64,000 nt of DNA from CAVTWH01 sp963738365 (GTDB taxonomy: Bacteria > Actinomycetota > Actinomycetes > Mycobacteriales > Micromonosporaceae). Below the pieces are notes generated by a model. The model was not told where the DNA came from. It searched no databases and was given only the letters and a program-made list of their open reading frames with translations. The DNA lies in the NCBI GenBank assembly GCA_963738365.1, contig CAVTWH010000008.1:372001-436000 (forward strand). The letters run 5' to 3'. The translations under genes were made by a program, and so were the position numbers. This document shows positions 51,810 through 60,445 of the stretch, one piece after another (the first letter of the stretch is position 1; each line of letters begins with the position of its first letter).

Positions 51810-52637
51810 GTGAACAGCGCAGCCTCGGCCGCCACCCGGCCCGGACGTGACTTCGCCAGCGGCGTCGGCCTGCTGCTGCGCGGCCTGAAGATCTACGGCT
51901 CCAACCCCGGCCTGATGATCCTCGGCCTGATCCCGGCGGTCATCTCGTTCCTGCTGCTCGCCGCCCTGGTGGTGACCATCGTGGTGTTCATCGACACCGA
52001 GGCCCGCTGGGTCACCTGGTTCGCCGACGACTGGTCGGCCGACGCCCGGACCGCCGTGCGGGACCTGGCCACCGTGGGCATCATCGGGGTCAGCGTGCTG
52101 CTGGCCATCCTGCTCTACACGGCCGTCACGCTGGCCATCGGCGAGCCGTTCTACGAGAAGATCGCCGAGCGGGTGGACGACTCCTGCGGCGGCGTGGCCA
52201 ACCCGGTCGACACCCCCTGGTACGTCGACATCTGGCGGGGCGTCAAGGACTCGGCCCGGCTGGTGGTGCTCTCCGCCGTCTTCGGTGTGGCGCTGTTCCT
52301 CGGCGGGCTCATCCCGCTGGTCGGGCAGACCGTGGTACCCGTGCTCGGAGCGCTGGTCGGCGGCTGGATCATCGCCGTGGAGCTGACCGGGATGGCGTTC
52401 GCCCGCCGGGGCATGTACCTGCGCCAGCGCCGCCAGGTGCTGCGCCGCAACCGGTGGCTGGCGCTCGGCTTCGGTACCACCGCGTTCCTCACCTTTCTGG
52501 TGCCCGGCCTCAACATCCTGCTGATGCCGGCCGCGGTGGCCGGCGCCACCCTGCTGACCCGGCGCAGCCTGGGGGAGTCGGACGCCCCGGTCCGTCGGAT
52601 CGGGTCCCGGACAGCGGGAGCGGTGACCGCCCGGTAA
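51810..52637 (+). CDS. EI24-domain membrane protein (CysZ-like fold)
   Basis: 275 residues. There are about six membrane spans, with FASGVGLLLRGLKIYGSNPG at the start, YGSNPGLMILGLIPAVISFL, AVTLAIGEPFYEKIAERVDD and GGLIPLVGQTVVPVLGALVG. It ends with TFLVPGLNILLMPAAVAGAT. The EI24 family includes CysZ sulfate transporters, but most actinobacterial members are uncharacterised. TACGCT at 51797-51802 is 7 nt before the GTG. Confidence 0.85.
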   Translation: MNSAASAATRPGRDFASGVGLLLRGLKIYGSNPGLMILGLIPAVISFLLLAALVVTIVVFIDTEARWVTWFADDWSADARTAVRDLATVGIIGVSVLLAILLYTAVTLAIGEPFYEKIAERVDDSCGGVANPVDTPWYVDIWRGVKDSARLVVLSAVFGVALFLGGLIPLVGQTVVPVLGALVGGWIIAVELTGMAFARRGMYLRQRRQVLRRNRWLALGFGTTAFLTFLVPGLNILLMPAAVAGATLLTRRSLGESDAPVRRIGSRTAGAVTAR

Positions 52638-52646
52638 CGTCCGGCC

Positions 52647-54560
52647 ATGCGTCCGTCCCGCCGCTCGGCGACCCTGGTCCCCGCCGCTGTGACCGTGGTG
52701 GCGGTCGAGCTGGTCCGGGCCAGCGGACCACTGCTGGACCACCAGGCCGCCGCCGGGGTGCCCGCCGCCGCCCGCGCCGCGCTGCTGGTCTACGTCGCGC
52801 CGGCGCTGCTCGGCCTGCTGGTCGCGGTGGCCGGCCCGGCCCGGGCGACCCTCCTGTGTGGACTGTCCCTGGTGGCGCTGCGGCTGGTGGCGCAGGCGCA
52901 GCACACCCCGACCCTTCCGGTGGTCGGCGCGGGCGCCGCGGTGGGCCTGGCCACCCTGCTCTGCGCGCTCCGGTACGCCGCCCTGACCAGCGGGATCTCG
53001 GCCGCCACCGGGCTGGTGCTGGGCGGCGCCGTGGACGTGGCGATTCGGTCGGCGCTGCTCACCCTGGACCCGATCTGGCGCCCCGGGGTGCTGGCCTGGC
53101 TGCTGGTGCTGGCCGAGTGCCTGGCCCTGGTGGTTCTGCTGCTGCTGGCCCGGGACCGGCTGCCCGCGCCGGAGCAGCCGTTCGCCGCGGTGGCCCGGAC
53201 CGCTGTGGCCGGACCGGTGCTGGCGCTGGGCCTACTGGTGCTGGGCAGTCCGGCGTTCGTCGCCTCGCAGGGGCGGTTCGGCCTGCAACTGGCCTGCCTG
53301 GTGCTGCTGGTCGGCGCCGGGGTGGCCACCGTGCTGCTGCGCGGGCTGCCGCTGCGCGGCGGGACCGCCCGGTGGCCCACCTCGCAGACCGGGTTCCCGG
53401 CCGCGCTGACCCTGGTCGCCTCGGTGCCGCTGGCCTATGCGCTGCACGGCCCCTGGGTGGTGGCCCCGATCCTGGTGGGCGAGGTGTCCGCCGCCGTCCT
53501 GGTGGCCCGCACGCTGTCGCCGACCGGGCCGGCGGTGGAGTCGCGTACCCGGGGGGTGGCCGGGTTCGCCGTCGCGGGGCTGGCCGGCGGGCTCGGCTAC
53601 GTGCTGCCGGTGCTGCTGTTCCAGCTGCACTACGAGACGCCGCTGCCGTTCGACAACCGCTGGGTACCGGTGGCTGCCGCGCTGGTCGTCGCGGTGCTGG
53701 GCGTCGGCCACCGGCGCTCGGCCGACCCGCTGCGGCGTACCCAGCGGCGCACCCTGGTACCGGTGGCGCTGCTGCTGGTACCGCTGCTCATGCTGGCCGC
53801 CGCCCCGGCGGTGGCGGCGCCCGGGCAGCGCGGCGACACGCTGCGCCTGATGGACTGGAACGTCAAGTACGGCAACGGCGTGCACGGCCAGCTGGACGCC
53901 GAGGCGATCCTGGCGGCCGTCCGCGCCCAGGCGCCCGACGTGCTGGTGCTGCAGGAGGTGAACCGGGGCTGGCCGATCGGCGGCGGCACCGACCTGGCCG
54001 AGTACCTGTCCCGCCAGCTGCGGATGGCCTACCACTGGTCACCGGCGGCCGACGGCCAGTTCGGCAACGTCATCCTCACCCGGCTGCCGATGACCGAGGT
54101 GAGCCTGCACCGGCTGCCCTGGGTGCAGCCGCCGCAGCGGCGCTCGTACGCGGCCGTGACGCTGACCCTGGCGTCCGGGCACCGGCTCCGGCTGTTCGAC
54201 ACCCACCTGCAGCACCACCGGGAGAACCGGCCGACCCGGATCGCGCAGATCAACGCCCTGCTGGCCGCCTGGGGGCAGCGGCCGGACACGATCATCGCGG
54301 GCGACATGAACTCCTGGCCGGACTGGCCGGAGCCGCAGCTCTACCGGGACGCCGGCTTGGTCTCGGCGCAGGACGTCACCGGCCACGGCGCCGAGCTCAC
54401 CTCGCCGACCCCGCTGGCCACCAACCGGATCGACTACGTCTGGGGCACCCCGGATCTACGCTTCTCCGACTTCGCCGTACTGTCGGACGTGGTGGTCTCC
54501 GACCACTTTCCGTTGGTGGTGACGATCACCCTCACCACCCCGACGGTCACGGTCAGCTGA
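52647..54560 (+). CDS. Endonuclease/exonuclease/phosphatase-domain protein with N-terminal membrane domain
   Basis: 637 residues. The first 390 hold ten or more membrane spans. The C-terminal 245 form the EEP domain outside the membrane: LRLMDWNVKYGNG (Asn), VLVLQEVNRGWP (Glu), FDTHLQHHRENRPTRIAQI (His region), TIIAGDMNSWPDWPE (D-x-N) and VVVSDHFPLVVTI (D-H). All catalytic residues are in place. It could be a phospholipase-, sphingomyelinase- or nuclease-like enzyme on the cell surface. It starts 9 nt after EI24. Confidence 0.83.
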   Translation: MRPSRRSATLVPAAVTVVAVELVRASGPLLDHQAAAGVPAAARAALLVYVAPALLGLLVAVAGPARATLLCGLSLVALRLVAQAQHTPTLPVVGAGAAVGLATLLCALRYAALTSGISAATGLVLGGAVDVAIRSALLTLDPIWRPGVLAWLLVLAECLALVVLLLLARDRLPAPEQPFAAVARTAVAGPVLALGLLVLGSPAFVASQGRFGLQLACLVLLVGAGVATVLLRGLPLRGGTARWPTSQTGFPAALTLVASVPLAYALHGPWVVAPILVGEVSAAVLVARTLSPTGPAVESRTRGVAGFAVAGLAGGLGYVLPVLLFQLHYETPLPFDNRWVPVAAALVVAVLGVGHRRSADPLRRTQRRTLVPVALLLVPLLMLAAAPAVAAPGQRGDTLRLMDWNVKYGNGVHGQLDAEAILAAVRAQAPDVLVLQEVNRGWPIGGGTDLAEYLSRQLRMAYHWSPAADGQFGNVILTRLPMTEVSLHRLPWVQPPQRRSYAAVTLTLASGHRLRLFDTHLQHHRENRPTRIAQINALLAAWGQRPDTIIAGDMNSWPDWPEPQLYRDAGLVSAQDVTGHGAELTSPTPLATNRIDYVWGTPDLRFSDFAVLSDVVVSDHFPLVVTITLTTPTVTVS

Positions 54561-54568
54561 GCGGGAGC

Positions 54569-55096
54569 GTGGTGCGCGTGGAGTTGGCGCTGGTGCAGGG
54601 CGACATCACGGCCGAGCAGGTCGACGCCATCGTCAACGCGGCCAACCACTCGCTGATGGGCGGCGGCGGCGTGGACGGCGCGATCCACCGCCGGGGCGGC
54701 CCGGCCATCCTCGCCGAGTGCCGGACGCTGCGCTCCAGCCGCTTCCCCGACGGGCTGCCGACCGGCGAGGCGGTGGCCACCACGGCCGGCCGACTCTCCG
54801 CCCGCTGGGTGATCCACGCCGTCGGCCCGGTGTACGCCGTGAGCATCGACCACTCGGCGCAGCTGCGCGCCTGCTACGTCAACGCGCTGCGGGTCGCCGA
54901 CGAGCTGGGCGCCGACTCGGTGGCGTTCCCGCTGATCTCCTCCGGCGTCTACGGCTGGCCGGTGGAGGACGCCGCCCGGCAGGCGCTCACCGCGCTGGCC
55001 GCCGCGCAGACCAAGGTGGGCGAGGTGCATCTCGTCCTCTACAGCGCCGCCACCTACGAGACGGCCGCCCGGGTCCGCGACGAACTGGACGCCTGA
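54569..55096 (+). CDS. Macro-domain protein (ADP-ribose-binding, deacetylase-like)
   Basis: 175 residues. The macro fold shows ALVQGDITAEQVDAIVNAAN, then GGGGVDGAIHRRGG (ADP-ribose loop), CRTLRSSRFPDGLPTGEAV, VIHAVGPVY and SVAFPLISSGVYGWPVEDAA (second loop). It is the MacroD/TARG type that removes ADP-ribose or O-acetyl-ADP-ribose. Three GTG codons (54569, 54572, 54578) could start it. It is 8 nt after the EEP gene. Confidence 0.9.
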   Translation: MVRVELALVQGDITAEQVDAIVNAANHSLMGGGGVDGAIHRRGGPAILAECRTLRSSRFPDGLPTGEAVATTAGRLSARWVIHAVGPVYAVSIDHSAQLRACYVNALRVADELGADSVAFPLISSGVYGWPVEDAARQALTALAAAQTKVGEVHLVLYSAATYETAARVRDELDA

Positions 55097-55106
55097 GCCG
55101 GACGGC

Positions 55107-55862
55107 TCAGCCCACCCGCAGCGCGTCCAGCAGCCGGGTCTCGCCGCTGATCTCCAGCACGTCGGCGTCCAGCCGGCCGTAGAGGACCAGCAGGATGTCG
55201 CTGGCCGGGCCGGTGGCCACCACCCGCTCGTGCGGCTCGGTGTCCAGCAGCGTGCCGGTGTCCAGCAGGGCCACGCCGCCGTCGGGGCGTTCCCGGACGA
55301 AGAACTCGTGCCCGCCGTCGGTGGCGACCAGGCCCGCCACGCCGGTCAGGCCGGTGCCGCCGGTGCCGCGTCCGGCCGGCAGCCAGGTGTCCAGTACTTC
55401 GGCGATGCCGTCCAGGGCGAGCTTGGTCTCGATCGGCTCGGCGCTGATGGTGACGAACTGGGCGTCCCACCGGTGTACCGCCGTCTCGTGCGCCATCCGG
55501 CGCATCCAGAACGCGGCGGTCTTGCTCTGCGGCGCCCAGTTCCACACGGGGGCGTCCGGGTCGGTGCGCTCCAGCGCCGCCAGTAGCGTCGCCAGCTGCT
55601 CGTCCCACCAGGTCAGCAGGTCCACGCCGGCCGGCGGGGCGGGGCGTTCCTGATCGGGCGCGCCGGTCTCGCCGCTGGTCAGCAGCGCGCTGGTGAAGGC
55701 GTACCAGCCGCCCAGGTGGGCGGCCAGGTCGGTGATCGTCCAGCCGGGGCGCGACGGTACCGCAGCGGTGGGCTCGGCGCCGGCCACCGCCACCCGGAAC
55801 GCGGCCGCCTCGGCGCGCAGCGCGGCCAACCAGAAGTCCTTGCTGCCGAGCGCCTTGGGCAT
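55107..55862 (-). CDS. Maleylpyruvate isomerase family mycothiol-dependent enzyme
   Basis: 251 residues. DinB-like four-helix domain: LAALRAEAAAFRVAVAGAEP, TITDLAAHLGGWYAFTSALL (first metal His) and MRRMAHETAVHRWDAQF (His-E-x-x-x-His). These three His bind the metal, as in TIGR03083 proteins. A C-terminal MDMPI domain follows. Such enzymes use mycothiol, in line with mshA and mshD in this window. ATG 55862 follows CCAGGAGACGCT. It converges with the macro gene (10 nt). Confidence 0.87.
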   Translation of the reverse strand: MPKALGSKDFWLAALRAEAAAFRVAVAGAEPTAAVPSRPGWTITDLAAHLGGWYAFTSALLTSGETGAPDQERPAPPAGVDLLTWWDEQLATLLAALERTDPDAPVWNWAPQSKTAAFWMRRMAHETAVHRWDAQFVTISAEPIETKLALDGIAEVLDTWLPAGRGTGGTGLTGVAGLVATDGGHEFFVRERPDGGVALLDTGTLLDTEPHERVVATGPASDILLVLYGRLDADVLEISGETRLLDALRVG

Positions 55863-55994
55863 AGCGTCTCCTGGGTACCGAGTCGGGATGGTCCACGCCG
55901 GGCGAGCGCCGGGCTCCCCGGCCGATGACTGTGCCGGGATTCCCCGTACCGTCCCGCCGTGGGGCGATGTCACCTTAAAGCCTATGGTGGGCCG

Positions 55995-57023
55995 GTGCAC
56001 GACGGCAGCCCGGAGCTTAGCGCCCTGACCACCCTGCGCCTGGGCGGACCCGCCAAACGGCTGGTGACGGCGGTCAGCGAGGACGAGGTGACCGCGACCG
56101 CGCGCGGCGCCGGCCAGTTGCTGGTGCTGGCCGGCGGCAGCAACGTGGTGGTCGGTGACGACGGTTTCCCGGGTACGGTGCTGCTGCTGCGCACCCGTGG
56201 CGTGGCGGTGACGCCCGGCCCGGACAGCGTGCGGCTGACGGTGGCCGCCGGCCACCCGTGGGACGAACTGGTCGGGCAGGCCGTGGCGGAGGGCTGGTCG
56301 GGGGTGGAGTGCCTGTCCGGCATCCCGGGCTCGGCCGGCGCCACGCCGATCCAGAACGTCGGCGCCTACGGTCAGGAGGTCGCCGAGCTGATCGCCGAGG
56401 TGGCCGTCTACGACCGGGACGCCGACCGGGTGCGCCGGCTGGGCCCGGCGCAGTGCGGCTTCGCCTACCGGGACAGCGTCTTCAAGCACAGCAGCCGGTG
56501 GATCGTGCTGTCGGTGACCTTCGAGCTGCCCCGCTCGCCGCTGTCCGCGCCGGTGCGCTACGCCGAGCTGGCCCGGGTGCTCGGGGTGCCGGCCGGGGAG
56601 CGAGTGCCGCTGGCCGATGCCCGGGCGGCGGTGCTGGCGCTGCGCGCCGGCAAGGGCATGGTGCTGGACCCGGCCGACCCGGACACGTACTCAGTGGGCT
56701 CCTTCTTCACCAATCCGGTGCTGCCGGCCGACGACTTCACCCGGCTGGCGCAGCGGGCCGGGGACGGGCTGCCGGCGTGGCCGGCGGCGGACGGCACGGT
56801 GAAGACGAGCGCCGCCTGGCTGATCGAGCGGGCCGGCTTTCCGAAGGGGTACGCCCGGGGGCCGGTGGCCATCTCGGCCAAGCACACGCTCGCGCTGACC
56901 AACCGGGGCGGCGGCTCGACGGGGCAGCTGCTGGAACTGGCCCGGGAGATCCGGGACGGGGTGTCGCAGCGCTTCGGGGTGCTGCTGCACCCGGAGCCGG
57001 TGTTGGTGAACTGTTCGCTCTAG
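55995..57023 (+). CDS. murB: UDP-N-acetylenolpyruvoylglucosamine reductase MurB
   Basis: 342 residues, a type-I MurB. LTTLRLGGPAKRLVTA begins, LLVLAGGSNVVVGDDGFPG is the FAD site, VECLSGIPGSAGATPIQNVG and FAYRDSVFK follow, and YSVGSFFTNPVL contains the catalytic Ser. TSAAWLIERAGF and AISAKHTLALTNRG close the fold. It makes UDP-MurNAc for peptidoglycan. TATGGT at 55983-55988 is 6 nt before the GTG at 55995. The stop TAG shares the bases CTAG with the convergent mgtC stop. Confidence 0.93.
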   Translation: MHDGSPELSALTTLRLGGPAKRLVTAVSEDEVTATARGAGQLLVLAGGSNVVVGDDGFPGTVLLLRTRGVAVTPGPDSVRLTVAAGHPWDELVGQAVAEGWSGVECLSGIPGSAGATPIQNVGAYGQEVAELIAEVAVYDRDADRVRRLGPAQCGFAYRDSVFKHSSRWIVLSVTFELPRSPLSAPVRYAELARVLGVPAGERVPLADARAAVLALRAGKGMVLDPADPDTYSVGSFFTNPVLPADDFTRLAQRAGDGLPAWPAADGTVKTSAAWLIERAGFPKGYARGPVAISAKHTLALTNRGGGSTGQLLELAREIRDGVSQRFGVLLHPEPVLVNCSL

Positions 57024-57673
57024 CGGCTCATGTCGACGCCCCGGACGCCCTCCACTTCGCGGACCCGTTCGCAGATCTCGGCCAGCGAGTGGTGGCGCCG
57101 GGGCCGGGCGATCAGGGTGATCTGCTGGTCCGATCCGGTGTAGTTGATCCGCAGCACCTTGGTGTGGCGCAGCACGTCGTGCACGCGGTGCTCGACGTTG
57201 TGCAGGTCGACGCCGGGCTCCAGGGTCAGCGTGATCTCCAGCGGGCGGCGGTGCGGCAGCGTCTCGTGCTCCAGTTGCTTGACCACCATCAGCACGGCCA
57301 GCGCCAGCACGGTGGCCATCACCCCGAGCCACCATTCGCGCAGCCCCACGGCGAGCCCGGCGGCGGCGGCGAGCCACAGCGAGGCGGCGGTGGTGAGGCC
57401 GCGCACGTTGGTGCCGGCGCGCAGGATCGCCCCGCCGCCGAGGAAGCCGACGCCGGTGACCACCGGGGCGGCCACCGCCGCCGGATTGCCGGGGACGGCG
57501 TGCGCACCGGCCACCGTGAACACCGCCGCACCGAGACTGACCAGCATGTGGGTACGCAGCCCGGCCGGCTGGGCGGTGAGTTCGCGCTCCAGCCCGATGG
57601 CCGCACCGAGCAGCATGGCGACGAGTACCTGCAGAGCGACGACGAGCAGGTCGGGCAGGCCGTGGGGGAGCAT
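57020..57673 (-). CDS. MgtC/SapB-family membrane protein
   Basis: 217 residues. About four or five membrane spans: LLVVALQVLVAMLLGAAIGL, ERELTAQPAGLRTHMLVSLG (family motif), GVGFLGGGAILRAGTNVRGL and LWLAAAAGLAVGLREWWLGV. A cytoplasmic ACT-like domain of about 90 residues follows, including GVDLHNVEHRVHDVLRH. Linked to magnesium or phosphate stress in other bacteria. ATG 57673 is chosen from the first M before a membrane span. Confidence 0.88.
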   Translation of the reverse strand: MLPHGLPDLLVVALQVLVAMLLGAAIGLERELTAQPAGLRTHMLVSLGAAVFTVAGAHAVPGNPAAVAAPVVTGVGFLGGGAILRAGTNVRGLTTAASLWLAAAAGLAVGLREWWLGVMATVLALAVLMVVKQLEHETLPHRRPLEITLTLEPGVDLHNVEHRVHDVLRHTKVLRINYTGSDQQITLIARPRRHHSLAEICERVREVEGVRGVDMSR

Positions 57674-57993
57674 GCGGCCAGCCTGGCGGCTGGATCGGTG
57701 GCTGCCTATCCGCCGGACGTCCGGCGCTGTCCGCCGGCCGGCCGGTGCCCGGACGCGCTCCCCGCCCGGGCCGGCGCGCCGGAAAGAGGGGGCCGGGATC
57801 AACTGTGCGTTCCGCCCGGCGGGTCTACCCGACCGTTGATGGGAAAGGTGGATACTCGCGGGAGATAGCGACGAATGTCCGGAACGTATCCCCCGTCCGT
57901 GTCGTCCGTTTAACCCGTGCAGGGGAATACTTGCACCCTGCGCGTGAACGGGGGCGTCCCCGGGCCGGCACGGTCGTTGGGCCGGTTGTGCAA

Positions 57994-59577
57994 ATGAAAC
58001 TGCGTCGCGCCCTCGCCGTCCTCGGCACTGGCGCCGTTCTGGTCCTAACCGCTCCGGCCACGGCGGCGTACGCGCAGCTGACGCCACCCGGGCCGCCGAT
58101 CGCACCATTCCCGTCCTGCCCCAACCTGGGCTTCCAGGTACAGCGGCCGACCGGGACCCCGAGCAGCACGCTCGGGGTGTTCGACCTGAACACCTCGACC
58201 TTCGACCCGATCAAGAGTCTCGGGCACCAGGTCAACGCCATCGGGTACTCCATCACCCAGAACGTGTTCTGGGGCATGGAGGTGACCACCCCGGGCGCGG
58301 AGAAGTTGATCCGGATCGACAGCGCCGGCAACACCGACCTCATCGGCCAACCGCTGGAGAACGGCGTCCCGCTGGCCATCACCACGGTCACCGGCGCGGT
58401 CGCCGGCAACCTGCTGTTCCTGGCGACCAAGGAGCCGGCCAACCACCTGGTGATCATCGACGTGGGGCTGGGCAGCGACACCTTCGGCGAGGTGCTCACC
58501 AACGTCCCGCTGAGCCGGGCGACCGCGGGCCACCCGTACCTGAACATCGGGGACTGGGACTTCAACCCGCTCGACCAGCAGCTCTACTCGCTGGAGTGGG
58601 TGGACAGCACCGCCCGCCACCTGATCAAGGTCAATCCGCAGGACGGCCAGGTGACCACGCTCTTCGACCTGACCAGCAAGATCCCGGACGGCCAGAACTT
58701 CGGCGCGGACTACGTGGAGAAGGGCGCCAACACCCTCTACGTGTCCAACAACGACGTGAACCGGGCCGGCACGCACAGCCAGACCTTCGGGGTGGACCTC
58801 ATCACCGGGGATGTCGCCGCCTTCACTCCGGGACCTGTGTCGCTGGCGGTCAACGACGGTGCCGGCTGCCTGCTGGCCACCGACTTCGGGGATGCGCCGG
58901 ACAGCTACGGCACGCTCAACCCGCACGGCGGCCCCGGGCACATCATCACCCAGGTGCTGCACCGGGACCAGACGCTGACCATCGGCCAGGTCATCGACTC
59001 GGACCTGGATGGCATCCCCAGCGCGAAGGCCGACGGTGACGACCTCAACCGGCCGGTCAACGACGAGGACGGGGTACCGGCGAACACGGTCATCGACACC
59101 GACAACCCGACGCTGACCGTGCCCTGCGTCAACACCACCGGCGCCACGGCCACCATGGCCGGCTGGGTGGACTTCAACCAGAACGGCACCTTCGACGCCG
59201 GCGAGCGGGCCATGGTCGCGGTGCCGGCGAACGCCACCTCGGTCAGCCTGACCTGGCCGAAGGTCACCAGCATCGCCGGTGGGGTGCGCGGGCTGCTGGC
59301 CCGGCTGCGCGGTGGCGGCGGTGCCCGGCAGACCGGGGGTACGGACACCTTCCTGCGGCTGCGGCTCTACCCCGGCACGGTGGCAAATCCGCAGCCGACC
59401 GGCTCGACCTTCGTCCTCGGTGGCGAGATCGAGGACCACCTGGTCGCCCTGAGCCACCCGCTGCCGGTGACCGGCACCCACCTGGCGTCGCTGGTCAGCA
59501 CCGGTGGTGGCCTGGTCGGCCTGGGAGCGCTTGCCCTGGTCATCGGTCAGGTACGGCGTCGGCGGGTCACCCGCTGA
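57994..59577 (+). CDS. LPxTG-anchored secreted surface protein (DUF6923-like + GEVED-like domains)
   Basis: 527 residues. The signal peptide is MKLRRALAVLGTGAVLVLTA, then a cleavage site after AAYAQ. Residues 30-300 form a propeller-like domain with FDPIKSLGHQVNAIGYSITQ and LYSLEWVDSTARHLIKVNPQ, similar to DUF6923. FGDAPDSYGTLNPHGGPGHI and AGWVDFNQNGTFDAGERAMV mark a GEVED-type domain. The C-terminus has LPVTG, then a hydrophobic span (LVSTGGGLVGLGALALVIGQ) and RRRRVTR, a complete sortase signal. It is therefore wall-attached. Ligand unknown. Confidence 0.75.
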   Translation: MKLRRALAVLGTGAVLVLTAPATAAYAQLTPPGPPIAPFPSCPNLGFQVQRPTGTPSSTLGVFDLNTSTFDPIKSLGHQVNAIGYSITQNVFWGMEVTTPGAEKLIRIDSAGNTDLIGQPLENGVPLAITTVTGAVAGNLLFLATKEPANHLVIIDVGLGSDTFGEVLTNVPLSRATAGHPYLNIGDWDFNPLDQQLYSLEWVDSTARHLIKVNPQDGQVTTLFDLTSKIPDGQNFGADYVEKGANTLYVSNNDVNRAGTHSQTFGVDLITGDVAAFTPGPVSLAVNDGAGCLLATDFGDAPDSYGTLNPHGGPGHIITQVLHRDQTLTIGQVIDSDLDGIPSAKADGDDLNRPVNDEDGVPANTVIDTDNPTLTVPCVNTTGATATMAGWVDFNQNGTFDAGERAMVAVPANATSVSLTWPKVTSIAGGVRGLLARLRGGGGARQTGGTDTFLRLRLYPGTVANPQPTGSTFVLGGEIEDHLVALSHPLPVTGTHLASLVSTGGGLVGLGALALVIGQVRRRRVTR

Positions 59578-59591
59578 GCGGCGGCACACCG

Positions 59592-59625
59592 GCGGGGTCG
59601 CGACGCGCAAGCGTCGTGGCCCCGC
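59592..59625. terminator. Bidirectional terminator hairpin with GCAA tetraloop
   Basis: A 15-bp stem with two G-U pairs (59592-59606 with 59611-59625) closed by a GCAA loop, between convergent stops at 59577 and 59632. Confidence 0.75.
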
Positions 59626-59631
59626 TGCCGT

Positions 59632-60445
59632 TCAGCCCGGATACGCGACGGTCACTTCGCCCAGCCGCCAGCGCCGGGCGTCGTCCAGCACCGGCCAGCC
59701 GCGCTCGCCCAGCGACCCGACCGCGGCCAGCCAGCGCTGCCGGGGGCCGAAGGTGGCCAGCGGGGCGGCGGCCCGCCAGCCGGCGTCCAGTGCGGTGATC
59801 AGCTCGTGCACCGGGTGGCCCGGCACGTTGTGGTGGATCAGCGCCTTGGGCAGGCGTTCGGCCAGGGTGGCCGGGGTGTCCAGAGTGGACAGCCGGGCGG
59901 CCAGGGTCAGCGACACCGGCCGGTCGCCGGCCAGCAGCACCCAGCAGCCCAGCCGGCCCAGCTCGTCGCAGGTACCCTCGACCAGCGCCCCGCCCGGGGC
60001 CAGCCCGGCCAGCACGGTGTCCCAGGCGGCCACGGCGGCCGCTTCGTCGTACTGGCGCAGCACGTTCATCGCCCGGACCAGTACCGGGCGCAGCCCGGCC
60101 AGCTCGAACCCGCCCCGGACGAAGTCCAGCGCGGGCGGGTCGGCGTACGGCCGGGCGGCGGCCACCCGGGCCGGGTCGATCTCCAGCGCCGATGACCCGC
60201 AGGTCCGGCCGGACCCTGGCCAGCCGGCCGCGCAGCTCCACCGTGGTCACCGCGCTGGCGCCGTAGCCCAGGTCCACGACCAGCGGGTCGGCGGCGTCGC
60301 GCAGCAGCCGGGCACAGCGCCAGGCGATCCAGTTGTCCACCCGGCGCAGCCGGTTCGGATTGGTGGTCCCCCTGGTGATCTCGCCCAGTGCCCGCCGGCT
60401 CTCGCCCAGTGCCCGCCGGCTGTCGCCCGGTGCCCGCCGGCTCAC
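59632..60445 (-). CDS. SAM-dependent methyltransferase-like protein (one frame break)
   Basis: About 270 residues. LLRDAADPLVVDLGYGASAV is motif I. TVELRGRLARVRPDLRVIG follows, then, after a break near 60193, AAARPYADPPALDFVRGGFE and GLAPGGALVEGTCDELGRLG. The N-terminus is a three-fold heptapeptide SRRALGE, the product of the 21-bp repeats. The GTG at 60445 overlaps the SDR stop as GTGA, so the two genes are coupled. The substrate cannot be told. Confidence 0.72.
60380..60442 (-). repeat. 21-bp tandem repeats at the SDR/methyltransferase junction
   Basis: Copies at 60380-60400, 60401-60421 (identical) and 60422-60442 (two changes). In frame they encode SRRALGE at the methyltransferase N-terminus. 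The outer edge touches the SDR stop codon. Confidence 0.95.
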
